Under the pieces are notes generated by a model. It was given only the letters and a program-made list of their open reading frames with translations, searched no databases and was not told the DNA's origin. From positions 62,001-126,000 of the forward strand of contig JAKSMG010000004.1 of assembly GCA_024400755.1 (NCBI GenBank): DNA of 64,000 nucleotides, read 5' to 3'. Made by a program: the position numbers and the translations under genes. This DNA comes from Bacteroidales bacterium (lineage in GTDB: Bacteria; Bacteroidota; Bacteroidia; Bacteroidales; WCHB1-69). Below, piece after piece: positions 6,491-14,418 of this stretch (position 1 is its first letter; every line of letters starts with the position of its first letter).

Positions 6491-9490
6491 TTATTTTTTC
6501 ACGAATTTCACCTCTCTTGTCGTGCCGTCAAGGTTAATAACACGAACAAAATGCAAGCCAGAGGCCAGATTTTCAACGGAGATCATACAACGGTCCGGAT
6601 CAAGCGTGGCGATTGTTTTCTGCAACTGACCGATAGCATTGAACACTTCAATACGCTGCATATTGTTGCCCGTCACGGTAATATACTTATCCGTTGGATT
6701 CGGATAAAGCGCAATGTCATTAATCAAAGAATGCTCTTCCACGCCGTCATCAAGAAAATGCACATGGAAAGTCAAATAGTCGCCAAATTCTTGAATTTCG
6801 GTAATTTCAAAGCTGGTTTCCGGCGTTCCATCTGCCAAATAGGGATGAGGATTTGTGGTAGGACCAAAAGCGGTTCGTCCCGCAAAGGCACTGAAGAAGG
6901 CATTATCAACATCGCCATTTACCGTATCACAACTACTTTCCGGACGGAAAATCCAATACAGATGAAGAATGCTGTCGTTGTCAAAAAAGGCATTTGCGTG
7001 AATGTTTGCGGGCACGGCATTGTTCCAGCGACCAATAATCAAGCCCGTTCCAGGAATACCGTCATCAAACAGATCTTCCTTGTTCCGATACTCGAAAGTG
7101 TACCATTGGTCAGCATCTATAGCCGACTTGATGAAATAGCAGCTCTGTGAAGCACTCGTGGCATTGCTGTAAAGCGTATAGGTTCCATCCTCGGTGATTT
7201 GAATCGGATCATCAGCCACGTGTAAAAACTTATTCTTGTACATCATATTGGTTTGATTCATCACCTTGGAAACACTCATCACATCCCAACGACCAGACGG
7301 ATTTACATTTTTAAAATTCGTATAATGATAATTGTCGGGAAGGCCTAAAGAATGCGACATTTCGTGACGGAACACATTGACATTAATTCCGTAGGAAACA
7401 GAACCTTCAAACTCGAAATTGAAAGTATTGGGAAATTTTCCGTTAATGCTCACAAGATGATCGATAGAATCTTGAGGGAAAAATTCCATGTGAGGCCATA
7501 AGAGAGATGCCCAGTCTCCAACATCTCCTTTGACTATAAAAGAAATATTGTCAATATAGCCGTCGCCATCACCATCCAAAGTAGCGTAATAGTTCACCAA
7601 GCCCATTGAACTAACATAATCGATAGCGGAAGCTAACAGTTGGGCTTCGCGCATAGAGATGCCTACCATCGGATTTTCTCCGTGATATCCAATGGGGTTC
7701 GTTTCGGAATACGGCTGATAATATCCGCGGGGATGTTCATCCACGAATGAAACGATTGAATTGTTCACAACCTGATCGGCGAATATGGTATTAAAATGGA
7801 TTTTACCGTATGACGACACGTCAAAATAATTGTAAACGCTTGGATATCCAGGAATTTTGCAATTAAACAAGCTGTCAATAGAATTGAACGGATAAGTGAT
7901 TTCATCGTCATCGGCAAAGCGGATAAAAATCACTAAATTGGACATTTCCGATTTGTTGGTATCAATAACCCAAAAATCAACTGCAGGGAAATTTAACGAG
8001 GGATATTCCATGGCACCTAAAGTAGAAGAACTATTGATATCAATGGTATCGTGGGCAAAATACATAACAGTGTAATAACTACCCACAGGCAAATTGACCG
8101 GAGCATCAAACGAATAGTGCAAAGTATCGTGGGCGGAAATGATAAGATGTTGAACGTCAATCCATTGAGCAAATTTTTGGGAAAGGTTTTCAACTACCGC
8201 CTGACCCGCAAAAAAGTCAACAGCCACATCATTCGGATTGTAAATATCGACATGTCCGCGAAGATTATCCCCCTTTTGAACGGTAGTAGTGTCTAAAATC
8301 ACATCAGAACCCAAAATGGTGAAACGCAAATCATCTTCCTCGTAATCAGGATAGAGATTTAAAATAGCTTCTTCAGAATGTGAAAAATTGTAATCATCGG
8401 GTGTTAAGGCAAACAGATTGAAGTAGCCATCGTCAGAGCCGCCCCAGCCCCAATTGACGTGTACCATATCATCTTCATCATATCCATCCAAAATAAAAGC
8501 ATGGCCACCAGGATAGGTGCCTTCATCGGCATCCCACAATGATTGTCCGAAATATAATATAGGTTGATGATTATCCAAATCATTTTTCATCAGTGACAAC
8601 CATTCGGCATCAGAATAATTATACCTTGATTCGTGCAATGAATGAACATTATACTTGAAAAATTGGTTAAGCGCAAAATGAATGGCAAAAGTATTACCAG
8701 AAGTACTGGCCTGGCAATCGCTATTATATTTTAGATTAGAGGCGATACCGCAATGATATTGCAAAAGCCCTACGGCATCACGCTGGGCTTGCGTGCTATT
8801 GCCATTCAATTGTGCCGGCATATTTTCCCAATCGTAAGTGCTTGATTCAAAATCCGCACACAGGGTGCCGTAGTGCCAGCAACCATAATTTTGACTTATA
8901 CAATTCGATCCTCTTCCGTTGACAGGCCACTGCCAATAGTTCATCACTTGGGCAGCCGCCGTGGCAACGCAGCCAGTTGTAGGTCTGTAGCCAGTTTGTG
9001 GCAAAGTTGAATCAATGGGAAGCATAGAATTATACCTCGTACCATCAGCAGACCATTGATTCCATTGTGTTTGGATGAGTGGGGCCACACTTCGGGTATT
9101 GCGGTGTGGAGTATAGGCGCTCACTTCGGCACCTTCGGCTATCGCTTTCAACTGTTCGTTGTATTTCTGCAACTGAGAGGCAAATCCCGGAGCCATATCA
9201 TTTACATTGACTTCTCCGGTGGTTGAATAACCCAAAACCGGCATTGTACGGTCGTCATCGCTTATGATGACAAAGCCACCACCTTGGAGATTATAAACGA
9301 ACAAGTGGTCGAAAGACGTGTTCACTTTGGTGAGTTCCGCAGCACTTACCGTACCACGGGTATTTTCTATTTTGCTGTTCATAAAACGAATGGCCTGTTG
9401 TCGAGCAGCATTGTCATCAATGGGGCCCGCCACAGATTTCTGCATCATTAAGATTGCACATAGAAACAATAAAAGATAGATTTTTTTCAT
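6491..9490 (-). CDS. secreted double protease: C10 cysteine peptidase plus M6-like metallopeptidase, T9SS tail
   Basis: 999 residues from ATG 9490 (signal peptide MKKIYLLLFLCAILM...). Order: Spi/C10 propeptide (about 23-120); SpeB/streptopain-like C10 domain with nucleophile Cys174 in TTGCVATAAAQ and His330 in GGHAFILDGY, followed by the family's VNWGWGG; a beta-rich linker (385-510); an M6 immune-inhibitor-A-like domain with zinc motif HEMSHSLGLPD (His709, Glu710, His713); then a type A T9SS C-terminal sorting domain (from about 925, ALYPNPTDKYITV). It is therefore exported through the outer membrane and probably anchored to surface lipopolysaccharide. Two complete catalytic centres of different classes in one chain are unusual. 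The upstream in-frame ATG at 9535 would hide the signal peptide. Confidence 0.9.
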   Translation of the reverse strand: MKKIYLLLFLCAILMMQKSVAGPIDDNAARQQAIRFMNSKIENTRGTVSAAELTKVNTSFDHLFVYNLQGGGFVIISDDDRTMPVLGYSTTGEVNVNDMAPGFASQLQKYNEQLKAIAEGAEVSAYTPHRNTRSVAPLIQTQWNQWSADGTRYNSMLPIDSTLPQTGYRPTTGCVATAAAQVMNYWQWPVNGRGSNCISQNYGCWHYGTLCADFESSTYDWENMPAQLNGNSTQAQRDAVGLLQYHCGIASNLKYNSDCQASTSGNTFAIHFALNQFFKYNVHSLHESRYNYSDAEWLSLMKNDLDNHQPILYFGQSLWDADEGTYPGGHAFILDGYDEDDMVHVNWGWGGSDDGYFNLFALTPDDYNFSHSEEAILNLYPDYEEDDLRFTILGSDVILDTTTVQKGDNLRGHVDIYNPNDVAVDFFAGQAVVENLSQKFAQWIDVQHLIISAHDTLHYSFDAPVNLPVGSYYTVMYFAHDTIDINSSSTLGAMEYPSLNFPAVDFWVIDTNKSEMSNLVIFIRFADDDEITYPFNSIDSLFNCKIPGYPSVYNYFDVSSYGKIHFNTIFADQVVNNSIVSFVDEHPRGYYQPYSETNPIGYHGENPMVGISMREAQLLASAIDYVSSMGLVNYYATLDGDGDGYIDNISFIVKGDVGDWASLLWPHMEFFPQDSIDHLVSINGKFPNTFNFEFEGSVSYGINVNVFRHEMSHSLGLPDNYHYTNFKNVNPSGRWDVMSVSKVMNQTNMMYKNKFLHVADDPIQITEDGTYTLYSNATSASQSCYFIKSAIDADQWYTFEYRNKEDLFDDGIPGTGLIIGRWNNAVPANIHANAFFDNDSILHLYWIFRPESSCDTVNGDVDNAFFSAFAGRTAFGPTTNPHPYLADGTPETSFEITEIQEFGDYLTFHVHFLDDGVEEHSLINDIALYPNPTDKYITVTGNNMQRIEVFNAIGQLQKTIATLDPDRCMISVENLASGLHFVRVINLDGTTREVKFVKK

Positions 9491-9524
9491 ACTATAGAAT
9501 TTGTTTAAGATTATTTTTAAAATA

Positions 9525-9532
9525 CAAAGATA
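9525..9532 (-). promoter_or_regulatory. -7 box for the double protease
   Basis: TATCTTTG on the minus strand, exact TAnnTTTG match, 35 bp upstream of the ATG at 9490; this supports that start over the one at 9535. Confidence 0.5.
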
Positions 9533-9558
9533 CACAATTATTTTAAATCAAACAAAAA

Positions 9559-9623
9559 AATCCCCACCTCAGCGGCGGGGGGATTATATTATAATGTAGA
9601 GACGTGGTGCACCGCATCTCTAC
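9559..9623. repeat. intergenic double-hairpin repeat (copy B)
   Basis: First hairpin AATCCCC/GGGGGATT around CACCTCAGCGGC (9559-9584), preceded by A7; then TTATAATGTAGAGA...TCTCTAC (9596-9623). The closest relative of copies A and D. It separates the ATPase gene (ending 9637) from the double protease. Confidence 0.7.
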
Positions 9624-9635
9624 GGGAATGCACGA

Positions 9636-9670
9636 ATTATTTTTCTTCGCTCAGTTTCTTGTAACCTTCG
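9636..9670 (-). repeat. 35-bp copy of the nifJ 3' end
   Basis: These 35 bases are identical to 29341-29375, the 3' end of nifJ, stop codon included. Here they supply the last codons (EGYKKLSEEK) of the DUF4143 ATPase. The match stops abruptly at 9670. The block lies directly after double-hairpin copy B. Confidence 0.85.
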
Positions 9671-10824
9671 GAGAACAGTTCCCGCCAATTGTATATGCCT
9701 GCTTGTTCGTTTTGTCGTGTGTCTTCTCCATCATATACCACAGAAGTACGTTTTACTCTGTCTCCGAGAATGGCTGAAACTTTATTGATGCTGTCAAAAT
9801 ACTTGGCATTGAAAGTTTGAGAAGATTTGATTTCAAACATATTGACCTCATTCCCAAATAATTGCAATAAATCAACCTCTGTTCCTTTACTGTCACGATA
9901 AAAATAACAATTGGGTTGTTTACCTTTGTTGAATCTTGCTTTGAAAAATTCCGCCACAATCAGATTCTCGAAAATTCCGCCACGTAAAGGATGGGTTTCC
10001 AATTGTTTTGAATTTTCAATACCTAATAAAAAGCACAAAATTCCCGTGTCATAAAAGTAGTATTTTGGTGTTTTGATCAGTCTTTTCCCAATATTATCAT
10101 AAAAAGGAGGCAACTTGAAAATAATATAAGATGCTTCCAGGATACTTAACCATTCGTTGATGGTGGGAACTGAAACGCCTACTTCGTTGGATAGTGCAGA
10201 CATATTGCATTCGGAGCCGGCACGTCCAGCGCAAAGCCGAATGAATTTCTGAAATAAAGTGAGATTCTTCACATTTATCAATTGTCGCACATCTCGTTCA
10301 ATGTATGTGTTATAATAATTTGAATACAATAATTCTGGAGGAATTTGTAGTGAATAACCAGCAGGATATAGTCCTTTGAAAAGCAGTTCGTCGGTTGAAA
10401 AAGATTGAATTTGTTCTTGTACTTCAAAAACAGACAACGGTGGCAAGGTGAACACGGCAACACGGCCGGCAAGCGATTGGGAAAGATGCTGCATCATCGC
10501 CAGATTGCTGCTGCCCGTGAGGATAAATCGCTTGTCGCGATTATTATCCACTGCAACTTGTATAAAGGAAAACAATTCTGGAAGATGATGGATTTCATCA
10601 ATGATAATGCCCTCCTGCACACCGTCTATGAATTTCTTCATATCATCTGCGATTATCTCTCGCGTTGACAAATCTTCCAGATTAACATAACGAAATTGTG
10701 GGAAAAGATGCTTACACAAAGTGGTTTTCCCTACCTGACGCGCACCTGTTATGGCAATGACCGGGAAGTAGGAATATGCGTTATGTATTGATTCAGAAAT
10801 TGTTCTATTGATAATATTTTCCAT
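9637..10824 (-). CDS. DUF4143 ATPase (AAA_14 family)
   Basis: 395 residues. N-terminal P-loop ATPase with Walker A GARQVGKTT (27-35) and Walker B GIIIDEIHHLPE, sensor-like LTGSSN, then the DUF4143 domain with GGIFENLIVAEFFK and the nuclease-fold-like YFYRDSKGTEVDLL. The family is common in Bacteroidales accessory regions; its job is unknown, with DNA- or defence-related roles proposed. Start chosen at ATG 10824, since the extra 52 residues to 10980 are translated promoter; TATATTTG on minus just upstream fits a -7 box. The last ten residues plus stop are a verbatim nifJ tail. A broken paralogue lies at 16113-17347. Confidence 0.88.
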   Translation of the reverse strand: MENIINRTISESIHNAYSYFPVIAITGARQVGKTTLCKHLFPQFRYVNLEDLSTREIIADDMKKFIDGVQEGIIIDEIHHLPELFSFIQVAVDNNRDKRFILTGSSNLAMMQHLSQSLAGRVAVFTLPPLSVFEVQEQIQSFSTDELLFKGLYPAGYSLQIPPELLYSNYYNTYIERDVRQLINVKNLTLFQKFIRLCAGRAGSECNMSALSNEVGVSVPTINEWLSILEASYIIFKLPPFYDNIGKRLIKTPKYYFYDTGILCFLLGIENSKQLETHPLRGGIFENLIVAEFFKARFNKGKQPNCYFYRDSKGTEVDLLQLFGNEVNMFEIKSSQTFNAKYFDSINKVSAILGDRVKRTSVVYDGEDTRQNEQAGIYNWRELFSEGYKKLSEEK

Positions 10825-10933
10825 CAGTACAAATTTAAAGTTGCTTTTTAAATTTGTGCAAATATACAAAAAATTTAATTGCTGTGAAAATGTCCTACAA
10901 AAAACCTTTCTGTTCCCAAAATCCCAAACAAAA

Positions 10934-10996
10934 AAATCCCCACCGATGAGGAGGGGATTTCTTTTATTGTGGCGACGCAAAATTTTGCGCCTCTAC
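10934..10996. repeat. intergenic double-hairpin repeat (copy C)
   Basis: AAATCCCC/GGGGATTT hairpin (10934-10960) then GTGGCGACGCAAAATTTTGC followed by GCCTCTAC (10969-10996), whose centre CGCAAAATTTTGCG is a perfect palindrome. The second hairpin has changed inner bases relative to copies A and B but keeps the outer GTAGAG-type arms. Confidence 0.65.
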
Positions 10997-11005
10997 AGTG
11001 GATTT

Positions 11006-11027
11006 ACGAATTATTATTCTTCGCTCA
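11006..11027 (-). repeat. short decayed copy of the nifJ 3' end with its flank
   Basis: ACGAATTATTATTCTTCGCTCA matches the boundary at 9632-9653 with one mismatch, that is the last codons and stop of the nifJ tail plus a few flanking bases. As at 9636, it follows directly after a double-hairpin repeat (copy C). Confidence 0.5.
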
Positions 11028-11047
11028 ATAATATATGATGTACAATG

Positions 11048-11299
11048 TTATGGGAAATCAATGCAAGAATCTGTATTTTGAGGATTGCATCTTTTTATCC
11101 TATTGATAGATAATTTAATTCCTTTAGCAATACCATATTTTTCCAATGCCAAAACTGCATATTCAGAACAAGAAGGGTGAAACCGGCATACAATATGTTT
11201 CTTTTCTTTAATATGCTTGCCTATCTTTCCTTGCCATATTTTTCGAATAAAGAATATTAAGCATCTTGAAAACAAATGAACGCTATTTTTCATATTCAA
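11048..11299 (-). CDS. yidD: YidD family membrane-insertion efficiency factor
   Basis: 83 residues with the family core [19 protein letters not shown] and [12 protein letters not shown], so the three conserved Cys and the amphipathic N-terminal helix are present. YidD assists YidC in membrane protein insertion and usually sits between rnpA and yidC. Here it is isolated in an accessory block and overlaps the end of a zinc-ribbon gene by 17 nt, so it is probably co-transcribed with it. It may be a second copy in this genome. Confidence 0.85.
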   Translation of the reverse strand: MNMKNSVHLFSRCLIFFIRKIWQGKIGKHIKEKKHIVCRFHPSCSEYAVLALEKYGIAKGIKLSINRIKRCNPQNTDSCIDFP

Positions 11300-11963
11300 T
11301 TCGTGTCTCAGTATAATCCGACGACATACAATTGGGACATTGTTTTAATCGGTTCATTTCACTTTCCAAAGCATGCTCATTCCTTTGTGTCTGCGTCCAC
11401 GTCCCCCAAGAATTAGTATTACCTCCAGCTGTGCTAAAAGCCGATGCACACATATTGCAATTGTTGAACTTTTTCTCTCGTTCTAAATACTTCTCTCTTT
11501 CTTCCAACACATGCCAAACTTTTCCACATTGGTTACAAGTACGTTGGTATTCTACAACGACATTCTTTTTAGGAACATTATTCAATGAAGATACAGAATA
11601 CCGTTGTTCTTGGTTGGCATAGTTTGAACGCACACTATCAACAGTCAAATTTTTTAAATTACATAATGTCTCTCCATCCAACTTTTTCATACAATTAAGA
11701 CAAATATGTTCTCCGGTTTTCAAACGATTGTTTATGCCAGTATTAAATATTGTCAAAGGCGCTTTGCAAATACAACATTCTTTTTGTGTTTTTGTTAATG
11801 TATGTACTAAGTCATTTCTTTCAAGATTGTTGAAATTTTGTAGCGTAGTTCTATCCAATTTATTAGCACAAGAATTACAAATCTGTTCTCCACTTTTTAA
11901 TTGCAGACCTACCCGAATATTAAAAACATTAAGCTTTTTTGAACAAATAACACACGTTTCCAT
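11283..11963 (-). CDS. zinc-ribbon protein with repeated CxxC units
   Basis: 226 residues. Two tandem DUF4428-like zinc fingers, each CxxC-KxL-x-FN...LK(S/T)GE-xICxxCxxKLD (residues 4-36 and about 62-95), are followed by a third Cys2-Cys2 unit ([10 protein letters not shown] ... CNMC) and a final CPNC knuckle near the C-terminus. There is no signal peptide or membrane helix. The tandem fingers often precede SHOCT or membrane domains in other proteins; here there is none. The function is unknown. It lies between a membrane protein and yidD, all on the minus strand with small gaps. Confidence 0.7.
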   Translation of the reverse strand: METCVICSKKLNVFNIRVGLQLKSGEQICNSCANKLDRTTLQNFNNLERNDLVHTLTKTQKECCICKAPLTIFNTGINNRLKTGEHICLNCMKKLDGETLCNLKNLTVDSVRSNYANQEQRYSVSSLNNVPKKNVVVEYQRTCNQCGKVWHVLEEREKYLEREKKFNNCNMCASAFSTAGGNTNSWGTWTQTQRNEHALESEMNRLKQCPNCMSSDYTETRIEYEK

Positions 11964-11979
11964 AAAATTAAACAGTGAA

Positions 11980-12750
11980 TTATTGATCTATTTTTGATAG
12001 AGATTCTAATAAATAATAAAATTCATTGATTTCTTTCAATCCTTGAATTGCTTTAGAAGGAATAGTCCAATCATGATGATATTGGTCTCCGATAAATCTA
12101 ATTTTTGTTTGTTTTGACGAAATAATATCATCTATAATAATATCTTCTTGATCTGTTACAGGAATATCTATCCATTCCCAAACATCAGTACCATTATCTC
12201 TATTTATATTAGTTGCATTAATATTATAAGAGTTTTCATCAGTTTTTATAATCATAGAATTAACAAATAACCAAGTGTCTCCATGATATCGCATAACTAA
12301 TCTACGCCATACCTGTCCATCGTCTTTTAACCCAATATAAGTATAACAAGCCATAGTATTAGCATAATTGGGCTTTGTTTTGCTATAAAACCATGTTATT
12401 TTTTCAAAATCATCATACTTTGTATTGAATTTTTTCTTTTCAATTTCAATTCTTTCTTGAAGGTCTTTTTTAATGCTATCTGTATTTTGTTTAACAACCA
12501 TATTGGTTATGTTTTGTTCATTTTTTACATTATCTATTTTGCTTTGTTCGTCTTTTGATGTCAAAGAATCTGAATTTGGGCTGCTAATTGTTAATAAAAT
12601 GCTTAAAACAACATTAATTAATACGTACCATCCAAATACTTTCCACCTGGAAGGCTTATTACTCCAACGCATTATCAAAGACGGATTAACTAATCCAATA
12701 ATTAAAGCAACTAAGGTCACTAACATTAAAATCACAACGATTGTTTCCAT
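11980..12750 (-). CDS. membrane-anchored protein of unknown function
   Basis: 256 residues: two N-terminal membrane helices (about 3-24 and 37-57), a Lys/Asp/Gln-rich linker (60-110), and a soluble beta-rich domain (115-230) with ITWFYSKTKPNYANTMACYT and VWRRLVMRYHGDTWLFV. This soluble part recalls small proteins found in phages and mobile elements, but I cannot name the family. It is AT-rich compared with the housekeeping genes. It starts the group of three minus-strand genes ending in yidD. Confidence 0.7.
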   Translation of the reverse strand: METIVVILMLVTLVALIIGLVNPSLIMRWSNKPSRWKVFGWYVLINVVLSILLTISSPNSDSLTSKDEQSKIDNVKNEQNITNMVVKQNTDSIKKDLQERIEIEKKKFNTKYDDFEKITWFYSKTKPNYANTMACYTYIGLKDDGQVWRRLVMRYHGDTWLFVNSMIIKTDENSYNINATNINRDNGTDVWEWIDIPVTDQEDIIIDDIISSKQTKIRFIGDQYHHDWTIPSKAIQGLKEINEFYYLLESLSKIDQ

Positions 12751-12862
12751 AAAAATGAGCTATAATAATTATAATATTAAAATTTTCGGCAAAGGTCGGC
12801 AATTTACTCTAATTGATTTCAATATGTTTCGTGGATAATTCTTACGCTTTTGTGAAAAATAT

Positions 12863-13183
12863 TCACGCTTTTAGCTCCTTAAGTAACTCCGTTAAGCGGT
12901 GCAATTTCTCAGCATCAATGTCATTTAGAATGATGTCAAACTTCAACTTGGGAGCAGAAGCGGGGGGTAACTCATACAGCCGCATTGCTTCTTCAAGAAA
13001 GTTATAATTTAGAATTTTAGACAATTTTGCTAACAGCTCCACATCTACGGAACGGCGCTGGAAAATGGAATAGACATTGCTGCGGTCACAATGCAGCTTG
13101 CGTGCCAGCTCTGACACGCTCAGGTGGCTGCTGTCGAAAACCGACTTTACTAATTGTCCAATATGTATCTCTTCGTCTTGCAT
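12863..13183 (-). CDS. XRE-type helix-turn-helix regulator
   Basis: 106 residues. After MQDEEIHIGQLVKSVF comes an HTH with VSELARKLHCDRSNVYSIF (recognition helix CDRSNVYSIFQRR), then a helical segment and a charged C-terminus. It is a clear paralogue of the protein at 37664-37981 (shared HIGxLIK, ELAxxLHCDRxNxYxIFxRxSxDxELL). Start chosen at ATG 13183, where this homology begins; the longer frame to 13261 reads through the leader terminator. Its mRNA has a folded leader with an intrinsic terminator (13198-13358), so expression is probably attenuated. Confidence 0.85.
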   Translation of the reverse strand: MQDEEIHIGQLVKSVFDSSHLSVSELARKLHCDRSNVYSIFQRRSVDVELLAKLSKILNYNFLEEAMRLYELPPASAPKLKFDIILNDIDAEKLHRLTELLKELKA

Positions 13184-13197
13184 TGTGTTCTGCCATA

Positions 13198-13358
13198 GTG
13201 GGCATAAAAAAAGCGTGGAACTTAAATCTTGCCTGACTCTCGGGTTTCCACGCCCACACATCTAACAAGTTATTCCACGCCGTAAGACTACGGCATCCCA
13301 TAACTAATCCTTGATGTGTTTGTCCTCGCAAAGAGGACGTTGTGGAAAATTGAGAGTC
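13198..13358 (-). ncRNA. structured leader RNA with terminator/antiterminator choice, upstream of the XRE gene
   Basis: On the minus strand nested perfect helices can form: 13235-13241 with 13352-13358 (7 bp), 13245-13251 with 13342-13348 (7), 13256-13262 with 13313-13319 (7), 13268-13273 with 13300-13305 (6), 13279-13284 with 13289-13294 (6), plus the side hairpin 13322-13327/13333-13338 (6). A terminator stem GCGTGGAA/TTCCACGC (13246-13253 with 13213-13220), followed by seven U (13212-13206), shares its 5' arm with the second helix, so the two folds exclude each other. A further helix 13252-13257/13198-13203 could hide the region before the start codon. This is riboswitch- or attenuator-like; no known class was recognised. 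Confidence 0.65.
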
Positions 13359-13361
13359 AAG

Positions 13362-13380
13362 GATAGCTACAAATGCTATC
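13362..13380 (-). promoter_or_regulatory. shared palindromic promoter element (copy 1)
   Basis: GATAGC-N7-GCTATC. On minus it reads GATAGCATTTGTAGCTATC, which contains TAGCATTTG, one base longer than a TAnnTTTG -7 box. The leader RNA helix begins a few bases downstream (GACTCTC). Near-identical elements stand at 15999-16017 and 28369-28387. Confidence 0.55.
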
Positions 13381-13444
13381 TAAAATTATATTAATGTTAT
13401 CTATTTACCTTTCTTATATTCTTATTTTTCGTTATTACTTATTT

Positions 13445-13663
13445 TTAAATTTCTTCTTTAAGCATTTCGCATAAAGCAACAGGACCGTAATGCCAATACT
13501 TGGAATCCTCCTGCTCCAGCAGTTTATACGTTTTTGAATTGTATATGATTTTCAAACAATCTATGGCATTAAGTTGCAATTTTTCACATAGTATTTTTGT
13601 CATCCCAGTGATTTTGCCGGGAATCAAAAGTGGCAGATTGTTTTGGTTTACTTCCGTTCTCAT
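13445..13663 (-). CDS. small DUF3791-like partner protein
   Basis: 72 residues (MRTEVNQNNL...), with a helical core KILCEKLQLNAIDCLKIIYN and the ending YWHYGPVALCEMLKEE. Small proteins of this look are regularly found beside DUF3990 proteins. It overlaps the DUF3990 gene by 4 nt (ATGA), so translation is coupled. An immunity or antitoxin role is inferred from the arrangement only. Confidence 0.6.
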   Translation of the reverse strand: MRTEVNQNNLPLLIPGKITGMTKILCEKLQLNAIDCLKIIYNSKTYKLLEQEDSKYWHYGPVALCEMLKEEI

Positions 13664-14142
13664 AATTGAATTGTTTTTGCATCAACAAAGGTAAGTACTT
13701 TTAAGGATTTTTCTGTATGAAAAAGATATTGATCTACCAGTTTGTATGTCCTTAACTCCTTTATAAGTTCAACTTTATTGATAAATCCAGATTCAAATAA
13801 GGCAAAAGCCGCATATACTCTATCATTGGCAACAGGTCCTCTAACAATGTCATAGTTATGGGTGAAATCGGCATTTGTCCGATTGTTCATCACGAAGTCA
13901 AGCCATTCTTCTGAAGGTTTATCAAATGAAAGAATGTGCAAATCAGAAAGGAGTTTGTCACGGAGTTCGTATATATTCACATAGCCAATGGAAGACAATC
14001 TGTTTGTCTTTCGCAAAACCCATGCGGTTGCTTGACTTTCAGAGGTGGTTGTATAAAATCCATTACCATAATCCAAAGTTCTATTAGGAACACGGATAAC
14101 AGGTCTTTCGACAATTTCCAAACTACCGTGATAGAGTTTCAT
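13660..14142 (-). CDS. DUF3990 protein, ADP-ribosyltransferase-like
   Basis: 160 residues. LYHGS at the N-terminus, then DYGNGFYTTTSESQATAW, then a downstream YDIVRGPVANDRVY. The order H-G-S ... D-(F/Y)-G-x-G-F-Y-T-T ... A-x-x-W is the DUF3990 pattern and resembles the NAD-binding core of ADP-ribosyltransferases. It is flanked by two small genes, with gap 5 bp upstream and a 4-nt overlap downstream, giving a compact three-gene operon typical of toxin-antitoxin units. The toxin role is an inference. Confidence 0.72.
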   Translation of the reverse strand: MKLYHGSLEIVERPVIRVPNRTLDYGNGFYTTTSESQATAWVLRKTNRLSSIGYVNIYELRDKLLSDLHILSFDKPSEEWLDFVMNNRTNADFTHNYDIVRGPVANDRVYAAFALFESGFINKVELIKELRTYKLVDQYLFHTEKSLKVLTFVDAKTIQL

Positions 14143-14147
14143 AGCTT

Positions 14148-14360
14148 TTATTTCTGTTCTTTAATGAATTGGTCTATATCAAGATTCAACCATTGATGGC
14201 CTTGCGTGTGCAAAACATCATAATTGTCAGTAAGATAGTCATACACGTGATATTGATCGAATAATTCGGAGACTTTAGTTCCGGAAAGTTGCTTGTAAAC
14301 CTTGTATTGCTCCAAGCAAAAAGAAATAAAATAAACGATATCCGTATCTTTCTCCGACAT
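14148..14360 (-). CDS. DUF3791 family small protein
   Basis: 70 residues, mostly helical: VYFISFCLEQYKVYKQLSG, KVSELFDQYHVYDYL and the family's YDVLHTQGHQWL ending. First gene of the three-gene DUF3791-DUF3990-small protein unit, starting 5 bp upstream of the DUF3990 gene. Likely the antitoxin or co-folding partner. Confidence 0.68.
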   Translation of the reverse strand: MSEKDTDIVYFISFCLEQYKVYKQLSGTKVSELFDQYHVYDYLTDNYDVLHTQGHQWLNLDIDQFIKEQK

Positions 14361-14418
14361 ATTTATCCTTTTTATTTTTTAACGTCTGCAAAAATACAAA
14401 TTATTTTCCACAAAAAAA

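Noticed and set aside
13086..13331. Minus-strand open frame of about 80 codons before and over the XRE start (MGCRSLTAWNN...)
   Set aside because: It lies on the folded leader and its terminator and enters the XRE gene in another frame. It is better explained as leader RNA; a role as leader peptide remains possible and is mentioned in the findings.
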